A DNA stretch of 64,000 bases from Branchipolynoe longqiensis (lineage: Eukaryota; Annelida; Polychaeta; Phyllodocida; Polynoidae). Numbering within the stretch: the first letter of the stretch is position 1; each line of letters starts with the position of its first letter. Shown one piece after another: positions 1 through 12,300 of this stretch. The position numbers and the translations under genes are program-made. The stretch covers positions 173,662,047-173,726,046 of the forward strand of contig CM059186.1 of assembly GCA_030323885.1 (NCBI GenBank), in the 5' to 3' direction. The notes below the pieces were generated by a model. That model was not told the DNA's origin, searched no databases, and worked only from the letters and a program-made list of their open reading frames with translations.

Positions 1-224
1 AAATTTCACGCGCTTACAGTCCAGGAGGGCCTGAATACATCCACTATATCTCATATCATATTTCATAACCAGTAATACCAAGGAGGCTAGATTTGGTATC
101 ATTGGAAAGTGAAATGACAAGGGCGGAAAATTCAGTCAGAACTACAGGGACTTCAATTGAAATCTCTTTAGGGCTGATAGGGTTAATACGGCATTTGTTT
201 CGCTGGTCCGAGTCGGTCACTCAC

Positions 225-388
225 AGCTCCATCCATCCGAACGTGAAGCCGACAAACTGCCCAGCATTGACGACCTCGGCGACCTGGGCATGCGCGCCGC
301 TCCCCGGCGTGACGTGTTCGTCAAAGAGGATCACGAAGGGCAACTTCCGGGCAAAGTAGGCTGGGAAGGTCAGCGGGGTCAACTCGGG
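225..388 (-). CDS. TXNDC16: TXNDC16 exon 16 (last exon in window)
   Basis: Acceptor CCCCACACAG, donor GTGAGTGACC. Reads PELTPLTFPAYFARKLPFV then ILFDEHVTPGSGAHAQV, AEVVNAGQF and GFTFGWMEL, colinear with the human LPSYFRLQKPLLILFSDGTV...CWLNL. Leaves in phase 2, so at least one more exon lies beyond position 1. Confidence 0.9.
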
Positions 389-3300
389 CTGTGTGGGGAG
401 GAGGGGCACAGGGGAAGTGTGAGAATGGCGATTAGACACACTGTAAGCTTGGTTGGTTGTTGGAGTGTTACGTCCTGGCAACATCTAAGGTCATATCAGG
501 ACGGGTACCGACTTGTGACAGTGCGCACTCATGGCAACTTTATAGTGCTGCCCCACTGAGAAAACAGGCCACTGCACCATGACCCGATATCCCACTCAGT
601 CACCTTATCCTGACTCTGAGCTAACCAGTCCTTGTCCTATTCTATTAATGCCAAGCACCAGGCTAGGAAGCGATATGTATCAATTTTAAAGTCATTGGTT
701 TGACTCGATCGGGAACCAAACTTCCGACCTTCCACACGCGAGGCCAGAGCTCTACCGAAAAGGCGACTGCGCCCGCTCACAGCGGAAGAGTGAGCATGAC
801 GATTAGACGCTCTATAAGCAATGGGTTCTAGTCTACAGACATGACAAGGTCATCAACATGTCGAACCACTTCAACAACAGTATCCAATTGCTTGCTTCCA
901 TAGAAGAGGTGGAACATAAATAATTACTAATAATTGTAGAACTTAAATAAATATTAATAATTGTGGAACATAACAAATTTATAATGATGGTCACAGGTGA
1001 TTAGATAATTATTGCAAACTGATACCAACCAAATCATGGGCTTTAGCCAAAGAAATAACAATTAATTTAAATAATTCACTTAGATGACACATAATTTATC
1101 CAATTTGATGACACTCAACTCAGTGATTCCTCACGCGATATGCTCATATCCTAATCATGCCGAGTGCCAGGCTAGGTAGCGACAAGTATAAATTTGGTAA
1201 GTCATTGGTTTGACTCGGCCATGATCTGAACTCCCGACCTTCAGCACTGGTTTATCTAAGTGTCACATTCTAACACCAGGGTTTGAACGCTATGGAACAC
1301 GGCGCTGCAGTCTGTATCAGCTCAAACATTTACACGTCATTATTATTCGGCTGTCACACTTACGAAGACAGCCAGTGAGGCTTCCTTGACGAATTCTCTG
1401 ATCGCTGGTGACGTCATAGCCCCCTGGTGCACATGGTGGGGGCGCCACCTGTCGTGACGCTTGAACACCACGACGGCAGGTGCACGTGTACTGAACCGTT
1501 CACTCCTGCACACCATAGAAACAAGAGTCAGGGTCCGTACACATGTGAAGATATGGAATTCAAGGCTATTTCAAGGCTTTTCAAGCTTTTTTTTTACAGG
1601 AATTCAAAACTATTTTCATTTGGATTTCAGGAAAGAAACAAAAATTATGAATGGCGATTTCAGATTAATTTAGATCAGTGGGGACAGTTGAATAGAACTC
1701 AAGGCGTTTCAAGACTAATTACTCAAAATAGGTTAAATTCAAGGCTTTTCAAGGCCTTGAAATGGGGCAAATGAAGTTCAATACTTTTCAATACTTTCTA
1801 GGCCCCGTACGGACCCTGTTAAGTGAACAGCAACACTAGACATGGTTCCCTCTCTTTATAACGTTGTTTTTTCATGACTTTTCCGGACTCGAGACAGCTT
1901 TTTTAAAGCACTAAATACAGAAATCCTACAGCCATCCAAATGAACTTTTGCATGCCGCAACCCTGTGAGAATGCTGGAATCATGTACTAACCATCCGGAT
2001 AATTCATCAATTACAAAAAACATATTTATACTATGGGTGGTGGGACAACCCAGGGATCCGGTAGGCCACTGAGACTGAAACAGTATTCTGACAAATGCTC
2101 TCCAAGCACACCATTTCAGTTTGTGTAAGTGAATATGTGGAGGGAGAGTGCCACAATGGCTAGTGTGCAGATACAACCTAAAGGGGTTCCCTGGTGTGTG
2201 GAGAACCATATTTGGTCACATGGGGAACCATATTAGATAATGTGATGAGGGAATCCCACCCATAACGTTGTGCAGATAATACATTTGGAGTTTGTTTGTT
2301 GTCTTAGTGGACTGGGCAACTTTAAGTTGCGAAATTACCACCCTGATCTGCGCTCACTCCATACTTTGGCGGAAAGCGGCTTACTGAAGTAGGTCACATG
2401 GCGTTGCCTCCAGGGTTGATGTTCATAGCCCAACTCGCTCCTCAACTTGCCACAACTGGTTGGTTGTTGGAGTTTTACGGTCTGGCAACATCTACGGTCA
2501 TATTAGGATGGGTACCGACTTGTGACAGTGCGCACTCATGGCGACTTTTTAGTGCTGCCCCACTGGGAAATCAGGCTGCTGGCACCATGACCTGATATCA
2601 CACTCAGTCACATTATCCTGACACTGAGCTAACCAGTCCTTGCCCTCTCCTATTAATGCAAAGCGCCTGGCTAGGACGTGATAAGTATAAATTTTTAAGT
2701 CATTGGTTTGACTCGACCGGGAACCGAACTCCCGACATTCCGCACGCGAGGCCCGCGGTCTACTGACTAGTGCCACAACTGAGATTACGCTTTGATTTAA
2801 CCACACTACCTACTTTGTGACCGGTGTCTATGCTTAAAACAGTGAGGTAATGTCTAAACAGTGACTGAGCAGGTAATCTATGGATGTAATGATTGAAATT
2901 ACATACAGATGGGATTTACAAAACTTAGCAGCTAACTTACATCTGAGATGCTTCGTCTGTCGCTATGTAACCGTATGCTGTCTGGCCATGGTCTTCTGTC
3001 GCAGCTTCCTTGAAGGCTGTCAGTTCTTAACACGGTGAAGGGAATTAGTTAGGCGGATTATATTAGAAATCCAATGTAAGGCACAGCAATATATCGGGGT
3101 TCATATCCATTTTGATATATCAAATTACAGGACTTTCTAAGACCGTTCAGTGAAAAATTCCATGGTGTTTTTAAAGTACCCCAAATCAGGGCTGTATCCA
3201 TAGTCGATTCACAGGTATAGTGCAAATAAACAAATACGGGCTTGGAATCTTGAATTATCAAATTCCAGGACTTGTCAGGCCTGGAATCTTGAATTATCAA

Positions 3301-6300
3301 ATTCCAGGACTTTCCGAGTTTTCAAGGATCCGTACAAACCCTGAATAGGCTTAGTTTTTCAGTTCATGCTACTAAACATATGGGGGGAGAGCACTGAGGT
3401 CTGTTATGTAAGAATGACATCAAGGGTGGGATTCCCTCACCACATGACCTAGAGGGGTTCCCCTTAGACGGGGAAATCCAGGTGAACCACCAAGATGGCA
3501 GCCACAGAAAGCGCTCTTTTTTTTTTTTTTTTTTAAGTTGAATTTTTAAGTAATTAATTAATTGGGTCAGTGAGGGCGGGGATGTGGGACCAGTCCATCT
3601 CGACATGTCGCAGCCGGTTGACCACCTCAGCCACCCGGTCGTCCTGCTTCTCCATGTCGACCAGCAGCCTCTCTTCATGGTCTGCGCACAACACCGGCAC
3701 ATCACACTAATTAATTAATTTATGATACTATCAGCAAAGTAGTACCTTCTGTGTGTTCCTGATCAAAGATGCCCAGAACAGCGACATTGGCAACATCCAG
3801 CAGCTTGGCCGGGTACGTGCCTTCAAGGAACTGGGTGGCTTGCGCATGCGTTTGGAGCAAAGCAGGCGCTTCAGCTAAAAGTCTACAAATAGATGACACA
3901 TTATTCATATAGCTACCTCAATTCTTCCACATTACTTCTTGAAGATTTAGAAGATTTATACTGCCTATCATGGATAAGCCTGAATAGACTTGTTTTCACC
4001 ATTAGACAGTTTGTCGATAGAAAGCCCAAGCCTAGACTTTTACCGACCCAAGGGATTTTTAACCTCCCACACCACATAGACATGGTATGAGAGCAACTGG
4101 CCTTTGATGACGCTGTCAGTTATCCACAGCGGTGGAAATCCAAATTGGCAGAGGTGGGGGCATGGGGAATCGAACCACCGACCTTCAAATTAGGAGTCTG
4201 ACCTAGAAAAAAGTCAGCCAGTCTAACCACTCCACCACAGAGAACACCACATTACTAAACCAGTCACAGACAACACGATTCATATAAATAGTTTGTTTGT
4301 GGGCGTTTTACGTCCTGCCAACATCTAAGGTCATATCAGGAGGGGTACCGACTTGTGGCAGTGCACATTCATGGGGATTTTATAGTACTGCCACACTGGG
4401 AGACCAGGCCACCGGCATCATGAAATCCAGCTCACTGGTACTGAGCTAACCAGTCCTTTCCCTTTCCTAATACAGTGAAACCTCTCTAAATCAACCGACC
4501 TTGGGACCGACTTTAAATGGTCCACTTAGGGAGGTGGTCGGTTTAGGGAGTTAGAATATGGTTACAATGGCATTTTTGGGACTCAATTAAAGCGATCGTT
4601 ATAGAGGATTGGCCGATGTGTGTAGGTTGGAGGTTTGGGAGGTTTTACTTTAATGCCAAGTACCAAGCTAAGAAGCGACAAGTATCAATTTTGCAAGTCA
4701 TTGGTTTGACTCGACCGGGGATTGAACTCCTGACATTCCGCACGGAAAGCCTGCACTCTACCAATTCGGCCACTGCGTCCGGTCAGCCGTCTCTGAAGGC
4801 AGATACTATCGCATACCACGTGACCTAGAAAGGTGTGTGACTTACAGCTTGACGAGCTTGACGACGGGGCCAGCTCCCAGCATTCCCTTGTAGTCTGCCG
4901 GTTCGCGCCCCGCCTGGTAGACGCGCACTGTCGGGTAGCTGGTGATATTGTGCTTGGCGCACACATCTGTCCAGTCGAAGCAGTCTATGGCCGCCAACGG
5001 CTTCAGCGACTCCGCGGCTAACATTAGGGAGGCGTCAATGTAGGAGCGCATGAAGGCCATGCTCAGCACGTCAACTGGAGCAAAGAGAGCGAAGAGGTCG
5101 AGTTATGTAAACCAGGGTCCAAACAAACATTTGAAAATTTAATTCAAGGCTTTTCAAGGGTTTTGGGGACTTTCATACACAAGTTTTCAAAGGTTTTTTG
5201 TGTATTTAAAATGTACCACAAGATGTAAGTTTTTCAATGTTTTCTCGGCAACATATGATTTAGCTTACTCTATAATTAAGTAGGTAAATAATTTTCCACG
5301 ACGAGTTTTACAGTAGCGGCGGAAAAGGCGAGGCTCACTGGAAATGACTATTTTCACCGTGTGTGTATGTGTGTGTGTGTGTGTGTGTATGTGCGGTATT
5401 TGCTTACAGGTGAGGTAGAACATGACGACGCTCAGCTGCTCAGTGCTGGTGTGTGGGGTGAAGGTGACGGCGGTGTGTGTGTGTGTGTGTATGTGTACAT
5501 GCGGTATTTGCTTACAGGTGAGGTAGAACATGACGACGCTCAGCTGCCCAGTGCTGGTGTGCGGGGTGAAGGTGATGTCGGTGAGGGCGGGGATGTGGGA
5601 CCGGTCCAATTCGACGTGTCGCAGCCGGTTTACTGCCTCAGCCACCTGGTCGTCCTGCTTCTCCACATCGGCCAGCAGCCGCTCCTCCTGGTCTGCGCAC
5701 AACACCGGTACATCACACTGTTGTCATGGCAACTGCATCACTCATAATTAGCTACGTTGTTTTTGTTAGTGTTTTTTAAAGTGGGTTTTTTTAGCCCATC
5801 GCTAAATTAATTTCATTTAGTCAAAATTAAAGCTGCATAGTCCGATGAAGTATCAAAATATCAAAACCAAAGCAATTATCTAGACTGATTCTATATATCT
5901 GAGACACTGATGCACTTATTAAACATGTGGTTCCGTGTAGAGGGACATAAGGACATACTAAGTTAATTTAATAGAACTGGCTACTGCAGAACCCCATGAC
6001 GTCAGAGTTTCGGCATGCTTGCCAAAACTAATTTGACATGTTTGCACTTAAAATATTTCAAAAGTTAGGCATTTAAAAAAAGTTACTTCAAACTAAAGAA
6101 AAGTAGATTATTGTGACCAATCTAATATATTTATCTCTGAAACTTTACAGAACTTTATGACATAAACTAAGATTAATCATAATAAGAATACTACAGTAGA
6201 TGACTGAGGCTGGAGAATAAAATAGCTAGAGTGGAAAGCTTTCGATTAATTATACTCGTATAAAACTATAATGCTTATACATTACACATATAGGTAAGAT

Positions 6301-9300
6301 ATCAATTACAGGGCGGTTCAAAATCAAAGACAATTTTGACCAATATCCAATTTTGTTTTTTTTAAACAGGCTGTAGGATTTCAGATTTCATGGGAAACAC
6401 TTTTTGGGTTCCATGCCTGGTACTCATGGGAACCCATGGGCTATCCGGACCACACTCTGTCCACACTCTCTCTATCACCTCTCTGCCGGCCTGGCTCCTC
6501 CTCGATATGTATAAAAAGAGTTCCAGGAGGGGGAGCCCGCTGGCATTTTCACTTTCTACTCTTACTCTGTCCGTGTCTATGGCTCGCTGGACGGTCACCA
6601 TAGAGCAAATAAACACGGTCCTTTGACTCAACTCTTCTCATTTCTCTTTCCTAGATTCTGCCCATTTCGATTTCTCCCAGGCACACTTCTTCCCCTGACC
6701 AGGGTAGTTGTGTTCTTGGGTGGGGCCCTTCACCTTTACGATTTCTGTCTGGTTCTTGTTGCTGGAACGACTGCTGCTCCCACCTTTGCCCGCCTTCCTC
6801 AAATCCCTGCTGCTGACCTGATTCAAGTGCTACACTACACTACACACACCTACAGCTCAACTACACAGCGGACCGAAGAGATTCGCTGCCGCCCCAACGC
6901 CCCGCCGTCACTACATTGTGAAGATGTCCCCAGCTTCTACAACACTCCCTCTACGAAGTTAAGTCTTCAACCACAGATTGGGCCGATTTATCGGAGCCTC
7001 TCTACCCAATGTTGCAGTTCTGCAACCGGTAACCGTCGTAAGGTTACAAACACCCCCAATTGATTTGGGTAACTGTTTTTCAGTTATGTAAAATTGGTGA
7101 TGGATACCCATTCTTGAAACAGTTAATTAAATTTAGTAGGAGTATATTTTGAACACACCTGTGCAGAAATTGTACATATACCTTTAATCGTCTATAATGT
7201 AATGCCTGCAAAAAGCGTACGATGGGTCTAACCCCTGCCCCACCCCCAGTTAACTTAGTTAGTTAGTTAATTAGTTAGTTAGTTGTGGTTGCTTAACCCC
7301 GTGTCGGCAGCAAAGGCCACAATCACAGCGTGTGAAAATATTGCTAATTGTGAAGGACACCCCCTAAGTAGACGCAGACCCGGGGCCGGATGCTCACCTG
7401 AGTCTGCGCGTGCGCTGTGCGCGTCCTTGTGCGGCGCAGACGACACGCCCCTCAGTCGCTGCTGCAGGCAGCGCGTCACGAACGCCTCCACCACCAGAGT
7501 CGTGAACGCGGAGTCCATACGGACCGACGCCGGCTACAGGTCACAGGTCAGAGGTCACGAGGCGCAGGGTTAGGGGTCACGACACTCGTCGCGGTCTGAT
7601 TGACCGCGCTGGGAGTTTCACGTGCTAGCGTCGTCTGCGGTCATATTATTAGGGCGGGAACTGATTTGCTTGTTTTATTTATTGGGGGGGGGGGGGGGGG
7701 GTTATGTCCTAGCAACGGTTGAGGTCTTATCAAGGGCGAATTTTCTCTTTTATTTATTGGGAGTTTTATGTCCGAGTAACATCTGGGGTTATTTATATCT
7801 TCATGTTTGCTTAAAGTTGCATAGTCCGATGGCTTTGAGTTTCTGCCATTTTTCTAAGATAAATATATTACACTGATTGTTATAATCTACATTACTTTAG
7901 GTTCAAATGCTGTTTATTTTTAAATGCTAAGTTTTGAGATATTTGAAGTGCAAACATGTCAAATAAGTTTTGACAAGAATGCCAAAACTGACCCCTTAGG
8001 CTTTAGCGTTAACAGGTTCTATTAAATTGCTTCAATATTCCCTTATATGTATCAACAAATGCTTAATAAGTGCATCAGTATATAAGTTAGATATGTAGAA
8101 TCAATTCTAGATGATTGTTTTGGTTTTGAAAATTTGATGCCTCATTGGACTATACAGCTTTAACTGTAATCAATAGAACCTCATTTGAATTTGTTGTGTA
8201 CGTTAAAATGATGTTCTCGATGTATGTTTGATTTCCATGTTACATGAGTAATTTTAACATATTTCGCAACCTGTATAAGATCAAAATCAAAAAGTGAAAT
8301 AGCTTTGACATATGCACAGCATGTAAACCTTCATATGAACATGGATTCTGCTATTATTTGTAATGTTTTCTGTTCTTATTTGGAAGGTTTTCACTCTTGG
8401 TCTCCATGTCACACTTGAGTGTCCAGCTTTAGAGAACGACACAACTACAAGTAGAGAATTGCTATTAACTGTTCACTTTGACAAGGTCAACATGCTAATT
8501 ACCAGAACCGGAAGTGCCCCCCATCCCCTCGGACTACGCTTAGCTAACAACCTATATAAATCAAGGTAACAGACGGGTTCGTAATTCCAGCCGCGCGGTG
8601 CATTGTGGGATGTTGGGCAACAATACAAATCCGCGCGAAACACATGGCACATGCTAAGACACTGAGAGCGGCTATGAAATCTGTTAGTTTGAGCTCATTT
8701 CAGCTAATGCTTGTAACGTATATACCCACTAAAAAAATTTATATATAATAAATTAAGATGTTAATCTTTTACCTAGCTTTGCATTTACATCGAATCTAAT
8801 CAGTAAGTCTTATTTATACCATCTGCATTTAGATCTAGACAAATCTGGTCACTCCAGACTAGTGTTAGAACTATATATAATATATAGCCAGAGTCAGTTT
8901 TACTTATTTTATTCATGTTTTTATTTCTATTCTATGGTTAATAACATCTGTAGAGTTAAGAAATGGGTAGGGTTAATCAGACATTGGTTATATATTTCTT
9001 TGAAACAAGTTTATGTTGACACATTTGACATTTTAATATTTAGAACAAGAATTAAAAATGGTGATGTAAACCTCAGCCTGTAAAGTGACTGTTTTGTGGG
9101 GAACCTACGCTCTACCGATTCAGCCATTGCGTCAATTCAAGTCATCTGCAGCGAGTGTCTAAAAGTCATGTACAATATGTGCTTGAAAGCGTTGTGCAGT
9201 AAGTGCTTAAAGTCCATGTACACTAAGTGTGTAAGCCGCGTGTAGTAAATGTTCAAAGGTCATGTACACTAAGTGCTTATAGGTCATGTACAGTATATAT

Positions 9301-12300
9301 GTTTCTTAGCTCCAAATGCTTAATTATTTATAGTTGTGCCTTAAATATATTCACTATATTATTATATTTCAAGCATGCATCCATATTTGTGCCAAATTGT
9401 TTTGCATTTCCATTAATTTTGAATAAAATCTAAGTTTTGCACTGCGCGTATCGGCAAACTCAATGGCCGGGCGCATTTGTTTTGCTGTCGACGCCGTTTT
9501 CAGTGCATGCGCAGTCGGAATTACGAATTCGTCTATTATGTTAACTTTTTTTTTGTTGTATTTGAAACTAAGCAAACAAATCTTACCTCCCCTTTGAGGA
9601 GAATTGCCACATTTGGAACTGCTTGGTTATGCTTGTAGCCGAAGGAGGCAGCCTCTGGGTGCTCACTAGAAAATAAAGATGCACCGTCAATTTAATCTAC
9701 ACTCGGGATTGATGTACAGTGTTGTGCCTGACTATAGGAAACCAGGCAAGGTGGGTTCTGTTGCTTGTATGCACTAGAAGGCAGAAAGTGCATAAAGGTC
9801 ATGTGCAGTAAGTGCTTAAAAATCATGTACGGTTGGTCGTTTTATGTTTTATGGCAACATATAAGGTCACATCAGGATGGGTACCGACTTGTGACAGTGT
9901 GCATTCATCATGACTTTATAGTGCTGCCCCACTGGGAGACCAGCCTGTCGGCACCATGACTTGATATCCCACTCATTTACATTATCCTGACACTGAGCTA
10001 ACCAGTCCTTGACCTATCTTATTAATGCCGAACACCAGGCTAGGAAGCGACAATTATCAATTTTGTAAGCCATTGGTTTGACTCGACTATGAATCAAACT
10101 CTCCACCTTCCGCACGGGAAGCCTACGCTCTACCGATTCAGCCATTGCGTCGATTCAAGTCATCTGCAGCGGGTGTCTAAAAGTCATGTACAATATGTGC
10201 TTGAAAGTCATGTGCAGTAAGTGCTTAAAGTCCATGTACAGTAAGTGTGTAAGCCACGTGTAGTAAATGTTCAAAGGTCATGTACACTAAGTACTTATAG
10301 GTCATGTACAGGATATCTCAAAAGGTAATGTACACCAACTGCTTAAAGGTCATGTGAAGTAGGTATATTGTTAAAGGACATTTGCAGTAAGTGCTTGAAA
10401 GTATTGTGCAGTGAGTGTTTAAAGGTGCATAATCCGATGAAACCATATAATTTTCGAACCCAAAACTCTTGCCCACATTGATCTTACATATCCAATTTCA
10501 ATACTGAGGCACTTATTAAATATGTACTGCTTCTGTTAATTTTAATCAAATTTAATAGATCTGATCCGGAACATTTCAGTTAGGGCATGCTTTGAGACAA
10601 TAAAATTGTTTTTAATTGCATAAACCAAACCACAACAACTACATTGAAGAATTCGATAAAAATGAAACTCACACATCGACCATGATGACCCCGATGACCC
10701 CGCGGAAGGTGTCCCGGATGTACTCGGCCATGACCTTGGCTTGTGCATGCCCCGTCTGGCTGTAGTAGACGAAGACCTTGTGGAGCCCTAGGTTGTCGTA
10801 TGGGTGCTGTACCCCGGAGACCCGGATGTCGTGCTGAATGTGGGTCACATGACATCCGTCATAACACATGCGCACAGTGACCACAGAGTGTGCCGGTAAA
10901 TAACACATGAAACAGAGCACCCTGCTCTGCCGCCATTAGATTTTTACTTTGTCATTAATAAGCCTACCGCATACATGTAAACAGGGGCGTAGCTACATTG
11001 TCGCACTGTAAGTGCGTGTGAACAATTTCTCTCAGCATCATATTTTATTTCCATACTAAATCTTTTATAATGCGCACTTTTTAAATTTTGCGCTTACAAT
11101 TTGTAAATTTCCTGTAAGCACGTGCAAACAATTCTGTGATTACGATTATTGTCATTTCTGGCTACGCCCATGGATGTAAATATCAGAGAATAGATGTGAT
11201 CTATAACCAGACGGGATGGCCGAATGAGTTTGAGCGTCTGTCTCCTGTGTTGGTAGACCAGAGGGTTGTGGGTTCGAACCCTAGTCGAGTCAAACCAATG
11301 ACGTAAAAATTTATACTTGTTGCTTCCTAGCCAGGTGCTCGGCATTATCAGGATAGGGCAAGGAGCAGTGGAATGAGGAAGACCAATGGTCCGCGATTGA
11401 AATGTCCCCTGCTTAAACAACTAATGTACAAAAAAAAAAAAAAAAAAGTCTATACGGTGTATAATTTCTAATTATCGCAGTTGGTTGCTGGAGTTTTACG
11501 TCCTGGCCACACCTAAAGTCATATCAGGACGAGTACCAATTTGTGACAGTGCGCACTCATCGTGACTTTATAGTGCTGCCCCACTTGGAAATCAGGCCAA
11601 CAGCACCATGTCACATTATCCTGTCAATGAGCTAAGACAGTCCTTGCCATATCCCATTAATGCTGAGCGCCAAGCTTGGAAGCGACAAGTATCAATTTTG
11701 TAAGTCATCGGTTTGACTCGATCGGGAATCAAACTCTTGAAATTACGCACAGGAAGCCTCCTGCGCTCTACCAATTCGGCCACCGTGTCCGGTCCATCAT
11801 CGCATATCGCTATACTTGAACAACCCCCCCCTCATTTAGGGGGGGGGGTCGCATTCTTACCAGGAGGTCTATGTCCAGGGACTTCATCAATTTGGCCATT
11901 GAGACCAGGTCCATGTTGTCAAGGAACTTGCTGGGTCGGCAGGTGGCGCCCTGGGTCACATGACCACACTGAATCACCCACAGCATGGAGGTCTCTCCGC
12001 TGCCGCTCCCACTGCAACCAACACACAAGTCATTCAATTGTCATCTGCCTAGAGAAATTGCAGCACACAAACTTATCAATTGTTGTGCGCTCAGAGAAAT
12101 TGCAACACATGAGCTTGTTGTCTAACCCAGCAACATACAAGCTTTCAATTCAATTATCGTCTGCTTGGAGAAAATGTAACACACAAGCTTCTCAATTGTC
12201 ATATGCTCAGAGAAATTGCAATATACAAGCTTCTCAGTTGTCTTCTGCCTACAGAAAGTGCAAGACACAAAGGCCTCTCAATTGTCATATGCTCAGAGAA

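Noticed and set aside
6623..7063. 146-residue plus-strand frame in the LTR-like region
   Set aside because: No recognisable domain, spans the putative LTR end, low-complexity; not supported as a gene.
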